Assembly: GCA_030737835.1 (NCBI GenBank)
Contig: JAUJYN010000019.1
Span: 952,433-1,016,432 of the forward strand
DNA: 64,000 nucleotides
Direction of reading: 5' to 3'
From: Acorus gramineus
Lineage: Eukaryota; Streptophyta; Magnoliopsida; Acorales; Acoraceae
The notes under the pieces were generated by a model, which worked only from the letters and a program-made list of their open reading frames with translations, did not search any database and was not told where the DNA came from. Shown here one piece after another: positions 20,201-32,600 of this stretch; the stretch's first letter is position 1; each line of letters opens with the position of its first letter. The position numbers and the translations under genes were made by a program.

Positions 20201-22765
20201 TTCCCTGGTCATAAGACTTGAGGGCGTGGTATAGTTGTTACACCCATCTTGTTGAGGCAAAGCTATGACCAGCTTTTGGAGATAATGAGTCCTTCCCTCT
20301 CTCTCGCCCTCCCTCTTTGCGGGAATTGAGTAAGTAGATGTGGTTCCTACTTGACTCAGGTTTGCTTAGGATTATTAGCATGTGCCTGTTGATGCGCGAG
20401 ATCGCGCTTAACCCTTCCCTTTTAAGTTGGTGATATCCAACGCATGTTAGGTTGTACTTGGTATGCTTGCATGATTAATGGCTTCGTATGCATGTGTAGT
20501 TAGGCCATGATTAGTTTGTATGTTGCATGATACGTTGTTATGGTGTATATACATGTTAGGGAGGACCCCTATTATAATTGCATGTGGACCATGTATATAA
20601 CTGCGATAGAATTCTCCTATTATAATTGCACATGTTAGACTAATCGTGCCTACCTGTGCTAGGCGTGGGTATGACCCGTTGTCGGGTTGTACCTTAGTTA
20701 GTTAGAGAGCAAGCGATGTAATCGCCACCCTACATCCGTGTGATGCACTTGAGTAGAATTTAAGGGAATTCCTAGTTGTACCGGTGCTTCAAATCGGTTG
20801 TTATGATGTTTAAGCTAGACTTACCTGTACTAGGCGCTGTGTGAACCGCCTATCGGGTCATGCCTTGAGCTTATTTTCGGCGCGAGAGCCGAGGTAATTC
20901 CCTGCATCTGAGCGGAGCATCTGTGTGGGAGTTCCGGTATATTTGTTAGCATCGATAGGCGATTACCGAGAGTAGTTGTGTTTCCATTGGGCTCGCATTG
21001 CGAACAAGGAGTGTTTCCTCCCATTATCGTCCGTGTTGAAGCTATCCTGACAGAGGGCTCCCACCTGTAGGTACTACTGATGCGTTCGATAGATGTACTG
21101 ATCATGGGAGTATACCAGGTAGAGGCTACCCGGATGACGAAGGGTGTAGAGCAAACAGAGTTATCCCAAAAGTCCCTAGGGTCACCCCTGTGGGGGCTAG
21201 GGTGAGGGTGAGTTGGGAGTCATGTGGTTACGTGACCCTTTTACCTGTCAAGTATACTCCGGGTAGGTTATGCCTAACGCTTTGAGGTATCGTAGTGACA
21301 TCTCTACATCGTAGCGGAGGGACTGGTTGTATTATGTTTACTAGTAACACCAAGTGTTATGGTTAACATTTGTTTTTTTCCTCGGGTGTCCCAAGCGTTT
21401 CCCTTCGGGGGTGGGGGCGGGGGTGAGGTGAAGTCACGTCGCTACGTGACCCTTTCATTTGTTCATCCGTTCCCATAGTTGTTGGGTCTGGTTATGTATT
21501 GATGTTGAGAGACATCGTTGGGAAGTTATCTCGATGTAGATAATCCAATAGTGTTGTGTGGACCAATAATTCCGCGTCTCTTTGACAAATGGTATGGTCT
21601 CTCCTCAAGAGTGCCAAGAGTCCCTCCAGGAGTGAGGGTGAAGGTGAGGTTGGTCGCACCGCCGCGTGACCTTGTTATCCATTGGGTTTCCACCCATGTT
21701 TTCCTTGAAAGGAAATTGCCTTAACATTAAATTGTTGTAATGGTGTTTGGTTTCCAGCCACTCACTGAGCTTGTAGCTCACCCCTCGCGTACTGTTTCTT
21801 TTACAAGGGCGGTGTTGGGCGTGGAGCTGGAGCTTCCCTGTGGCGTGGTCTTATGTGCGTGGAGCGTTCTGTCCAGCGGGTGGTGAGTGCAAGGCTGTCA
21901 GCAGTCCTAGAGTCATGTATTTGTTAATCGTGCGTGTTGCAGAGGATGTATTTGATTGGACTAGACTTGGCTCTCACAGGACAGTGATTGTGTATTCGAG
22001 TTTGTAATAATGTTTTGGTTTACAGACTTATTGATATTTTTATGCTTCCGCTTTTCAGTTAGCTATCACTTATCTTTGCTTTGCCACCTCATATGTTGTA
22101 TGTTGGAGTTATTGTTGACCTCAGGTATTGATAGATGATATTATCTATATTTCCACGTCTTGGGGGACGACCGCTCTGGATCGTGACAATTTGGGAATCG
22201 GATCCATACTGGTGTGATCTCAAGAGTAGCCGTCGATGGGTCGAAATTATCTTTCCACCTTTGAAGACTGAGAAGATGATCTTGTATAACCCACGGTCTA
22301 CCAGTAAGGATGGCCATCATGTCTTCTTTAGGGCTGAATTTGAAGACATAAAATCCATTCGCCAAATCTCCCACAAAAAAAGAGGTTTGAACCTGCCATA
22401 ACTATGCAAGCCTTCATTTGATATAATGGATCTCAATGCGAGGTCCCAGGAACTTCCTATACAATGTATGCTTCCATTTCTTCCGATTCTCTTGAAGACG
22501 AGCTTCATTTGGCATATATACCTGATCTGGTGTTCATTGTAGAACTCGAAGTACCTCTTGTGAGGGCATTGAACACCAGACCAGGTTCATTCATCCTCTT
22601 CACCACATCTACATATGCTGAACTTGGAGTCCCCATGGAATTCTTGAGTGTTGATGATGAAATCTCATTTGCCCCTGCTTGGCCATACTTTGTCCCATTG
22701 GTAACCATCGATGGAGATTGTATCCCTGGCTTGGAGGGATTATCATGACCATTCTCTAGAGCCAA
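17202..22765 (-). pseudogene. LINE ORF1: DUF4283 and zinc knuckle, interrupted
   Basis: The first Met is at 22765. The part right of the solo LTR (22189-22765) holds a DUF4283-type domain, recognised by FYVFKFSPKEDM and GRPWVIQDHLL followed by PVWIRFPN. The part left of it (down to 17202) has WIGTEHRWQSFVYERIPEIC and a zinc knuckle C-Q-L-C...H...Y in which the last Cys has become Tyr. It ends about 20 bp before the ORF2 start, the usual bicistronic arrangement. The protein would bind LINE RNA. Frame changes occur in addition to the LTR. Confidence 0.85.
18270..22188 (+). repeat. Solo LTR, subfamily D (3919 bp), in LINE ORF1
   Basis: Starts TGTTATGTCTGTGTC and ends GATCGTGACA, with identical 5-bp duplications ATTTG at 18265-18269 and 22189-22193. 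There is no internal retrotransposon sequence, so it arose by LTR-LTR recombination. Body: conserved U3 block (18290-18480), GTCAAAG motifs, CT-rich leader (18640-18730), a damaged donor (TTAAG at 19025), acceptor TTGTAG ending 19825, a 36-nt block to 19861, then GTGAGTGG. The hairpin is at 19897-19916, and an acceptor-like ACAAG/GG lies near 21817. Unlike its relatives, its first intron-like tract is not CpG-rich, which suggests an older, CpG-decayed copy. Confidence 0.93.
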
Positions 22766-23747
22766 ATTAGGGAGATATTTTGGTGAAGATCGGGATGAAG
22801 AAGGGCTACGGTTTGTGCTCTGTGAAAAAGGGCTTTTTCCGTTTTCTAGATATTAATAGGTTTGAAAATGGATCGGAGGTGCCCGCTATGCAATGAACAA
22901 ACTGAAACTGCTTATAACTTATTTGCAGAATATGTTTATTTAGCTGATTGTTGGAGGATTATTGCAAGTAATTGGCGTCCACCTCTAGCTATATGGGACA
23001 AGGAGAATTGGATTCAAGAATTTAATGCAAAAGAATGGAAAAAAGTAATGATTGAAGTTCACAAAAAGGTGTTATTTGTACTAATGATGTGGAATATTTG
23101 GAAGTCCAGAAATTCAATGGTATTCAAAAAGGTTAGGCCCGATCCTCAAGTGGTGGTTAGCAAAGTTATCTCACATATGAATGAGTGCCTGGAATATTTG
23201 GAGAACCAACAAGGAATAAGAGAAGAGCTCAAGCTAACCACTACAACTGATATGTTGGTACAATTAACTGATAAAGATACAGGACAAAGCCTTGAAAGAG
23301 GCTGAAAGAGGCTGCATCTTTGTTGTGACTGACGGAAGCGTGGATCCAAATACTCGAGCGGCGGGGATTGGATTTGTTATAGTTCAGCCTCATCAATTTC
23401 ATATATGTGGAGTAGGATATTCTGCATGACCATGGGCATCCCCTATGAAGGCAGAACCGGAAGCAATGCGGTTTGGAGTTCAGTTTGCTCGTCAACAAGG
23501 ATATAAATGCATTTGTCTTTGCTCAGATGTAGAGGCTATTATTTGGCTCTTTAAAAAAGGATGTTCCGGGCTACCACAGTTTATAGATACTATTACTCAA
23601 ATAACACAAGGCCAAGATAAAGATGAAAAGATATGTTTTTGCAAAGTTACACGAGATGCAGTCCAAGTGCCGGAGCTGCTAGCGCGAATGGGGCGTACAA
23701 GTTAGAAAACACAATATTTTGTATATCCATATGATGCTCAGTTCTGT

Positions 23748-24085
23748 AAATGGATAAGCCCACTGACTAACACATTAAAGGATTGCATAGATCAATCCTT
23801 ACAGGATATAAAATATTTTGAATGTATACAAAGTTAAGCCTGGTTAAGGCTTTTTACCAAAAAATATAAAAAAATAAAAATAAAATAAAATATTTAATGC
23901 TGTAAAGGTTGTGATATATATATATATATATATATATAAATGGATAAGCCCACTTACTAACACATTAATCCTTACAGGATATAAAATATTTTGAATGTAT
24001 ACAAAGTTAAGCCTGGTTAAGGCTTTTTACCAAAAAATATAAAAAAATAAAAATAAAATAAAATATTTAATGCTGTAAAGGTTGT

Positions 24086-24088
<3 letters not shown>
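23748..24088 (+). repeat. Tandem duplication of a LINE 3' end
   Basis: Unit 1 (23748-23937) and unit 2 (23938-24088) both begin AAATGGATAAGCCCACT and both end in the same A-rich tail, GTTGTG and a (TA)n run. Unit 2 lacks about 17 bases near its start. The duplication includes the tail, so it either happened after insertion or reflects template re-use at integration. Confidence 0.9.

Positions 24089-24147
<59 letters not shown>
24088..24147. repeat. (TA)n microsatellite
   Basis: About thirty TA units follow the second LINE tail. A shorter run of about 29 nt at 23909-23937 follows the first tail. Such runs commonly grow from LINE 3' termini. Confidence 0.97.
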
Positions 24148-24152
<5 letters not shown>

Positions 24153-24384
24153 ATGGGGGCATTATTTCCACCCCATTGATTCCGAAACCCACCCCTCAAA
24201 TTTTTTTTTTTTTTTAATGAGAGCAACCCACCCTGGCTGCTCCTCGTCTTTGATCACCATCACCGCTTGCCCGGTTATTGGAGACCGGTTCATGAGGCTC
24301 GAAGAACAGGCAGGGGGTCATCGTCCGGTTCAACGTGGTTTGGTATCGAAGCAGGACTAGAGGTTGGTCGGGCTGGACGAGTAG

Positions 24385-25088
24385 TAGAGATGGCAACGAG
24401 GTGGGTTGGGATGGGTTTCTTGAATCCCAAACCCAAACTCGCTCACAAAATCTTGTCTCAAGCCTGTCCTAAACTTGTTACAGACTTAATTTTTCATCCC
24501 AAACCCGTCCCAACAAGCATGTAAAAAAATGAATCCGCTCTGACCCATTCCACTTAGGTTGGGTTGGACAAAGACAGGTTTGGGAAGAAAATATTAAAAC
24601 ATATTTTCATGTAATATTTAATCTAAGTTGAAATTTTAAATAAAAAAATAAATATTTATTAGAATAAACCCTACAAAATAAGAAATAAAATAAGAAATAT
24701 AAATTTTTAGTCTTCATAACAAGTGACAAATATAATATTTTAATTTTTTTTTTTTTTTTGAATACGAAAAGGTAACTCAGGCATGTTTATATAATTTCAA
24801 ATTTTAATTAGCGTTTGACTTTATTCATTCTTATTTTTTGATAGTTTTTTAGAATATCAAATGACAAATATAAATTATGTAATTATTATAATAAATATTT
24901 AATATTAATATTAATAGCAACCGGGGAGTGTTCAGGGCAGGTTTTACTTAGTAAACCCATTTTCCGTCCCAAACCCTTTGGATTTCATTTTATCTGTCTA
25001 AAACTCATCCTAAACCCGAACCTGACTCAACTCAACTGAGACGGGTCATGTCGGGTACCCTATTGACACAATCCCACTACCATCCCTA
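24385..25088. mobile_element. hAT-like non-autonomous element (704 bp)
   Basis: Left end TAGAGATGGCAACGAGG and right end (reversed) TAGGGATGGTAGTGGG are the terminal form typical of plant hAT MITEs. The flanking 8-mers ACGAGTAG (24377-24384) and ACAAGTAG (25089-25096) agree at 7 of 8 bases, which fits the 8-bp hAT duplication. Subterminal GGGTTGGGATGGG / CCCAAACCC blocks add inverted structure. No transposase is present. Confidence 0.8.
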
Positions 25089-25410
25089 ACAAGTAGGCCA
25101 GTGAATCATAGCACTAGCACTCTTTCTTCTCTTACACTCTTCTTGATATGCATTACGCTTTATTGTGTGTGCCACAGAATATTCTCGATGACGGCTGCAG
25201 AGAGGATGGTGGACTAAAGCTTGTCAACGGAGAACCCACGCGGCAAGCTTTTAAGGAGAATCTCAACATGAACACAACCTTGTTCGCGGCCTAGTTCAGG
25301 GAGGTGATGGGGTGGGAAGAGCGCGAAGCGGGCGAGGGTCGAGGACCCAGCTTAGGAGGATCATTTTTTTCCATCCATCATCTAATCCCACCTCTCAAAC
25401 AAAAATTTCT
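25089..25410. other. Short intergenic stretch, nothing recognised
   Basis: No coding or repeat signal stands out. The text TTTCCATCCATCATCTAATCC near 25370 loosely resembles 24165-24200 in direct orientation, too weak to call a terminal repeat. Confidence 0.5.
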
Positions 25411-26067
25411 GGCCCTGTTTGAATAACAAAATTGGGTATCTGGATTGGGATTGAGAATCCTAATCCATATTAATAATTTGTTTAAATAATTCTTAAAAGG
25501 AATATTGTGATTGGATGAATGGGATTCGGAATCCCACTCAATAGATGGTATTCTCTCAATCTCAATCACCCTATATTTAAAAACCGGTTTATTCATTTCC
25601 CTTTAATAAAACCGACTTCTCTCTTCTCTCCCATTATACACCCTAGAGCCCAGACCTCCTCGTCAAACCTCACAATTATCCATCTCCACCATCGGCCAAC
25701 ATTAGAGAAGAAAACAAACACAAAAAAAAAATAAGGGAGGATTAATCAGTCGAAATCAAATGGGGATTCGAGGAAGAATAACAAAACAAATTTGGATTTC
25801 TAAACAAAAAGAGGACTAATATGTAAGATTTTTATAAAATTGAATTTGAATTAACATACGTCTGATTTTGCATATAGGATATTTTTATAAATATATATTT
25901 TTATATATAAATATTATTAAATAATACATAATTAAGATTGAGAATTCATATTCTACTTTTTTTAATTATGTTTTATAACAAACAAGCTAACAGGAGTCTT
26001 AATTCTAATCTACTTAGATTTTAGGTGATTCAATGAATCCCAATCCTATTCGTCAATTAAACGGGCC
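25411..26067. mobile_element. Tourist/Harbinger-like MITE candidate (657 bp)
   Basis: Left end GGCCCTGTTTGAATAAC and right end (reversed) GGCCCGTTTAATTGACG, with further shared inverted text GGATTGGGATT, resemble the GGSCCTGTTTGG termini of Tourist elements. The interior is AT-rich without an ORF of note. A 3-bp TWA duplication was not clear, so the superfamily is tentative. It ends about 560 bp before the WD40 start codon, so it may lie in that gene's promoter region. Confidence 0.65.
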
Positions 26068-26628
26068 TCAAGATGGCATTGCAACCCAGTGGGACGTTTT
26101 TAACCGTCCCCTTCCTCTCCCCCCTCTCTCGTAGCATATTTTTCTATCCAATGTAGGATTCGCTATTCGATATTTTTTTGAACAAAAGACGATTATTGTT
26201 TGTGATTACGGATGGACGGAGAAGCTTTAAAGAGAGTGAGAAGGGTATACTATTTTTTTAGGTCTCCGTCAATCCATGCATTACAAAAATTAATTTCTTT
26301 AAAACTTTTTGGGGATTCTTGAACAGTGGAAGTAAATATCGTTTATCATTTTTCGTTCTCTGGGTGGCTTTGATTTTGATTAATTCCTCTTACTTGTATG
26401 CCGCCATTATCGGGGTGTCCCATGCTTAATCAATTTTTTATAGATATGATTATTTCTTTCAATTTTTGTGAATTTGATGTCTTTTCTGCTTTTTAATTGT
26501 GGGTATTTCATGTTATTTGGCAGGCGAAATTCATGAAAACGTTTTGAAACTTATTTGTGGAGAAATTATTACCATTAGGTTTAATTCAGTTTCATTGAGA
26601 AGAAGAAGAAAAAAGGAGGAACTTTGAC
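26068..26628 (+). promoter_or_regulatory. Putative promoter and 5' leader of the WD40 gene
   Basis: A CT-rich stretch (about 26100-26135), typical of plant core promoters near the start site, is followed by TATTTTT-rich DNA. TTTGGCAG/GCGAAATTCATG at 26517-26535 looks like a splice acceptor, so the leader may contain a 5' UTR intron. A purine-rich run GAAGAAGAAGAAAAAAGGAGG stands just before the ATG. No TATA box could be assigned with confidence. Confidence 0.4.
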
Positions 26629-29600
26629 ATGGATGGGATGGGCGATGAAGATTTCTATGATATGGACAGAAATGACCCTGAACCCGACGAGGGTTACTAT
26701 TTAGTAATGCTTTTTATTATCCATCTTATGCATTTATATTGTTATCTTGTGAAATTATTTCTTTCTCCCATTTTTTCCAATGTGATTGTAGTGCATTGAA
26801 TGAATTGTTGGCTATTCACCAATGTTTGTGATGTGTTATATTTATCTTAAGTGCCTTTCCTTTTGTTTGGTATGTTATCATGAAACTTGCAAGTTAGGAA
26901 GATTGTTTTGGTAGTAGCCTAGTAGGATTTTTCTTTAACGAGCAGTTGCCCTATTTTTCTTATTCTGTTGTCCTGAAAGTGGAGTTATTTTCTTAGGATG
27001 TTTTGCATAGATATATGGAGCTTTGGAGTTTTATTGATTGAACTTTAAATTCAGCCTTGGATCAGTGTTTATGGTTTGATAATGGATTTTAGTTAAAGTT
27101 TTTGCATCTCATCTTCTAAGTAAATTATAAAGTGAATTTATCCATAATTGTTAGTTTACGAAGTATATAGAAGAATGTATATGATTACAATATATGAAAG
27201 ATTTTGGTAAAAGAGATGTGGCTTATGCATTCTTCGAAGATGCTTATCACTAAGTGCATATTTTTAGCTCTCTCTTTTTCAATGGCTGTTGAGTATTTAG
27301 GATTCATTTATCTAAATGTTTATAGAATATATAGCATAAAAGAGATAAGGGAAAAGTGAATGATATTAATAATAGCAAGAAATTTGATGTGCTTAAAATG
27401 ATTATTTACTTAAGTTCATAGATTTTATGACTTTATGTCTGCAATAAATTTTTGTGCTCCATGAAAGATGTTTCCATAGCACTTGACGACTTTATCCTTT
27501 GGAGACATGCATCATCGTCACGGAGTGGTTTCTATTTTAATGAAATTGTGATAATGCCTTTTATATTTATTTTGTTTGAATTTTTTTTTTTTATTATTCT
27601 GTGTTGTTGATTACCTTTTTGCAAACTTGTAATATCACTGATGGGCTTAATGTTGCAAATTGATAATGAATTTCTCTTGAATCTGAGCAGCTTTCAAGGG
27701 TGAATGATACATCATCTGCTGATGCCAGGGAAGGGAAGGACATTCAGGGAATCCCCTGGGATATATTGAATATAACAAGGGAAAAGTACAGGCAGACCCG
27801 GTTAGAACAATATAAGAATTATGAGAATGTCCCTTTATCAGGGAAGCTTGCGGAGAAGGTTTTTTACTTATTTGTTTGTATCTACCTCATTGTAAAAAGA
27901 ATAAGTAAGGCTTTTCTAGGAACTTGTTCTGAATTCTTGTGTTACTTTTAGGAGTGCAAACAAATTGAAAAAGATGGCAACTATTATGAGTTTTGGCGCA
28001 ATACGAGGATGGTGAAGCCAACGTATCTTCATTTTCAGGTACTTCAATCTCACTAATAACCTAATGAAAATATGAGAATAATAAATTCTTTGTAGAGTAC
28101 CACTTTGATAATCTTATGACATGCAATTCAACCCCCAATAGTGACACTAAATCCGGCATGAACATCATAGACAACGTCTGGCGCAGTGTGTAATTATGAG
28201 TTTAATGCAGATAACCACTACTCTTTCATTTTTGCCCAACCATCTAAATGCTTGCACTATGGTGAAATATTGGATGAGCATGTTGTCCTTTGAAAGGTAC
28301 AGTTCCACTGTTTTAATTATTGACCGATATATTGATTTTTCTAAGTAAATTGCTAAATATCCGGCATATATCAAGGTTTTAATGAAAATTTGAATTTCTC
28401 ATCAATTTCTTGCGAGAAATTGCCTCTGTTTTTTTTTTTTTTTGGTGGTGGGGGCAACGGCATTCCCCTTTTGATGCCAATGTTTTAATAAATGAATCAC
28501 ATTCACAAAAAAGAATAATGAAATTTCAGTTAAATATTTGAAAATGAGAGGTTTGTAATGCTTTGTAATAATAATGAAATTTCCTATATAATGTATAGCT
28601 AATAAGAGTGCCTCTTGCACCTCTTATTTTTCGGTGCACACCCCTATTAATGGATATAGTTTGAAAAGATCTATTTATAATAGGGTATGATGCACACCTC
28701 TTTATTTAAACGGTTTGACACACATACTGTCGATGCTGGCCCACTCTTTCAACATCAGATCTGTTGACGGTGTCACAAAACTAAAAATAACCTCTCTAGA
28801 ACGGGCTCAACATTCGGAGTGTCGAGCGAATGTATCTTATTCGACTGTTGTAGTGTCGAAGTAGACATTTAGTGAAAGCGAAGGTTTAATACCCTCATTG
28901 GCACAAGCAATGTCGAGTGGAATAAAATATCTTGACACAAGATTGATCAACGCATCAACCAGTACCTCCAAACATTTTTTTTGGGCGTATCGACAGAATA
29001 ACTATCGACAGAGTAAAATTATCTCGACAGTTTCAGTGTCTTGAGGTTCTTTGAATGTTCATTCAATTTTTTGGGACTCTCGACAATAGAAATGTCAACA
29101 AATGTGATATATTTCGACACTGACAGTGTCATTACTTACAGCAGGAGCCCATTCTTCAATTTTCTGGGTGGTTCGAACTTTTAAACATTTCAAAAATAGC
29201 CCATCCATACTTTCAAACATTGAAACATAGAAACACAATTACATTAAACAATATTAAACACTCAAAACATTCAAACATTTAATCACTGAATTGATAAACA
29301 TTCAAACATATTAAGATTGAGGCGCTAGATGTTGCTGCTTTCAAAATGTTATACAAAAAACAGAACTTTTTCCATCTGCTCTTTCTCTTGTGGCTCTATC
29401 TTTAGATTGAGGTCGAAGACATTCTTTTGGAGTCATACTGCATCATTCCCAATGAATGAAGGATTAAAACACACAAAGGAAAAAAATTATGAACTTTTGT
29501 ATTGTATGAATAACTCATAATTGGTTAAATCATTTTAAAATTATACAAACCCTATCCATGATTCCAAACCTACAAAAATTGGCACGTTGTATAACTTCAA

Positions 29601-32600
29601 ACAAAACAAAGCATATGATATCACTTGAATAAAAAAAGAAGCACATTGTAAAAGATTGGACCATTTTATAACTTCAAACAAAATTAACCATTCTCAAATA
29701 TTTAAGTTAATACTAAACATGAATCAAACCTTAAACAAAAAACCTAAAAATGAATCAAACTTCTTAAACAATAATAAAAGCCTAAAACCAAGCAAAAAAA
29801 ACGGTAACCCTTAACACATGACTCACGATATTATATAAGTTAAAATGCAAAAAGAATATGTAACCCTATCAATGAACATGTGAGATCAATCCATGAAAAT
29901 GAGCATATTTATAAATATAAATTAAAAATCAGACACACATGAGATCAATCACAAAAATAGAAAAATATGGTTACACAAGATCAATAAATGTCTTTCAAGA
30001 AACCAACTACAAGACAAGAGAGGTTGCTAGATATTGATGGAGAGGGAGAGCATGAGACGAGATTTCGATGGAGAGGAAGGGCATGGGAAGTCGATGGAGA
30101 GGGAGAGCACCAGACGACTTGAGTGGATGGTGAGGGAGAGCAAGGGAGAGCACATGACGGCTAGAGGAAGTGATAGAGAAAGCTAGGGTTGCTTGTGTTT
30201 TCAAAATGTTGTCAAAGGGGCGTGCACAGAAAATAAAATCCTCCTTTATATATGAGGGGTGTTGAATGAACGTAATGAATTTATGTTGGGTGTGTAAATA
30301 TGGGGGTGTGCACCAGAAATAAGGGGTGCAATTAGAGGGACCCGGCTAATAATGAAACAACCTATTGTATAATATCATAAAAATGTATAGTTTTTTTTGG
30401 TTGTTTGCAATGTATTTAAACTAAATTTGATTAAAGGATATGAGGAAATTTGAAAAGTACTATATATAAATTACTTTATAATTGCAACTAAAATATTCTC
30501 TAGTATGCTATGTACGGAATCATTGTTTTAAAATGATTATAATTACTACATTCAAATGAGATTTCATTATATATTTTTGCTCCCAATTTTTTTTATAATT
30601 TAGGCCTTTGATTTTTTTAAACCTATGAATAATACCCTACAATATCATTTCCACCTCAACAACTCAATCAAAAAAATCAATCTATAAATATGTATATTAT
30701 CTTTCTCTGTTTTTCTGCTTCTTTGATATTTTTTCTTATTTTTTTTTCTCTTTTTTTTCATTGTTTTCTATTTCCCAGCCAAAAAGAATAATCGATATAT
30801 GATCAATATATCGATTTTGACCCTATTTGATATATCGATAAAATTGATATTTTAAACATTGTATGGTTCGTTTTAGATATACGGATGCGGTAAAATTTCC
30901 TTGATTTTCTTTGAAGCTTGTCTCATATGTTTGGATAAGCCACACTATGTCTGAGTTCCAGTTATGACTTGTGTTACATCATTCTTATCAATAAATGTGA
31001 CGATTTAAGAGCGTGGTAAGCATAAATGTTTAAATAAGGAAAGAGTAAATCAGTTTCAATTACTTCACATGTTCCATTCTTATGACAAGCACACATTATT
31101 CTGTTTAGTTTCTCTCTTTCTTTGATAATTATATATGAGTTTTCCTCCAACTTGTTATGCAATTACAAACAGCAAAGAATCTTCTTTTTCCTGGGATTTA
31201 GTAATGAAAATTTATGTTCTGCATAATGTATGATTATTGGTATGAGGTATATTTTCAAAGCAAAAAGTTAGTTTTTCTAACTTGGGGAATTAAATTCTGT
31301 TCCTACGAATTATATTTCTGGCTTTTTTTTCATTTATTCTCATTTTTGTCATTTTTTATATTATGTCTTTAATCAGTGTTATGGTTTGACTTTACGTACA
31401 TTTGCCAAACTGTTTGTGTGGTTGAAAATTTCTATTGTTTTCTTTTTGCAGTTGAGGAACTTGGTCTGGGCCACATCCAAACATGATGTCTATCTCATGT
31501 CAAACTTTTCAGTTGTGCATTGGTCCTCATTGTCCTCTAATTTGTCTAATGTCATCAACTTCTCAGGGCATGTTGCACCTTCTGAGGTTCTTCTACAATT
31601 CACTTGTTATACATTACTAGTTAAAATTGTGCTTTCGGAGTTTCCTTTCCATTCTCTTTATTGTTCATATGGCCTTCTGGCTCCATTTGATTGGATTGAC
31701 AGCATGAGCTTGGCCTTCTCTTAAACAGCTCCTTTAATCAATGATTGCCTGCATATCTCTCTTTGTAGAAGCATCCAGGGAGCTTGCTTCAAGGATTCAC
31801 ACGGACTCAAATTAGTACGCTCGCAGTCAAGGAGAATTTACTGGTTGCAGGAGGCTTCCAAGGGGAGCTTACCTGTAAGGTAAATTCAGACTACATGCCA
31901 AAAATAACTTTAATTTACATCCACATTTGTGACTGGTTTAGATATATGCCTTTATTTACCATTATTTTGATAGTTCTCTTATAATTTTAAAAAGCACATA
32001 TGAAATCCATGTATCTAGTCATATATGTCGTATATGATATAGAAACACACATATAATTTATATACATTTTGGTAACTCAATTATTCAAAAACTTTTACTC
32101 CATTGTACATCTCACGGTTTTGACATGGATGTGTTCTGATAAATGAACATAGCACTATATTTAAAGAATTGGATAATTCAGTTAAACTGAACATAGCACT
32201 ATATATCAATGATAAATGATCAAGACAAGAAGAGATACCTGCAAATACTTTGAGATAGGGAGAATCCACAAATTACAGAAGCAAAATTTGTACCAGCATG
32301 AATCTATTGTTATGTAAGTTTCATACAGCTATACTAAACTTGCTGGGAAAAAGGGTGGTGACAATCAATGGGGGGCCAACAAGTGCTCGTAATGCACAGT
32401 ACCTTACATGTACAAGAAAAGCACAAAGGTAAAAAACCACACAACCTAGTCTAAGAACCAATTAATTGCTCGTATTACGTGATTTAATAAAGGGAATATA
32501 AATACTATGCTACAGGGGGTTCCTCCGTTATTATTATTTTTTTTTGCTTAAAATTTATCTTTTAATCACAATCAAATATAAAAAAAATCAATATGCACAA

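Larger units (their letters stand above)
13985..22860 (-). mobile_element. L1-type LINE on the minus strand, split by a solo LTR
   Basis: Reading leftwards from about 22860: ORF1 with DUF4283 and a zinc knuckle, then ORF2 with endonuclease and reverse transcriptase. The solo LTR 18270-22188 plus one ATTTG copy separates ORF1 into two parts that rejoin cleanly across the target duplication. ORF2-like coding sense continues to about 13990, then stops without a recognisable 3' end or poly(A). The distal 3' end was therefore probably lost in the MITE- and microsatellite-rich DNA next to it. Many frame changes show an old, inactive copy. Confidence 0.88.
22861..24147 (+). mobile_element. LINE 3' end with zinc-binding and RNase H domains
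   Basis: From 22868 a frame reads R-R-C-P-L-C-N, then FVLMMWNIWKSRNSMVF, the zf-RVT C-terminal block. It closes at 23303-23305, and from about 23300 another frame gives VVTDGSVD, KAEPEAMRFG and LCSDVEAI, the D, E and D blocks of the RNase H domain found at the end of many plant LINEs. A TGA at about 23427 breaks the RNase H. The A-rich 3' end (AAATAAAAATAAAATAAAAT) follows and is duplicated. The copy is 5'-truncated and lies in the opposite orientation to the neighbouring LINE, so it is a separate insertion. Confidence 0.85.

Noticed and set aside
22862..23705. A possible host gene with a zinc-binding and an RNase H domain
   Set aside because: Domain order, internal stop and A-rich duplicated tail identify the 3' end of a LINE.
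24155..25400. Weak direct similarity between 24165-24200 and 25365-25400 as possible terminal repeats of a TRIM element
   Set aside because: Too short and too diverged; no PBS, PPT or duplication next to them.
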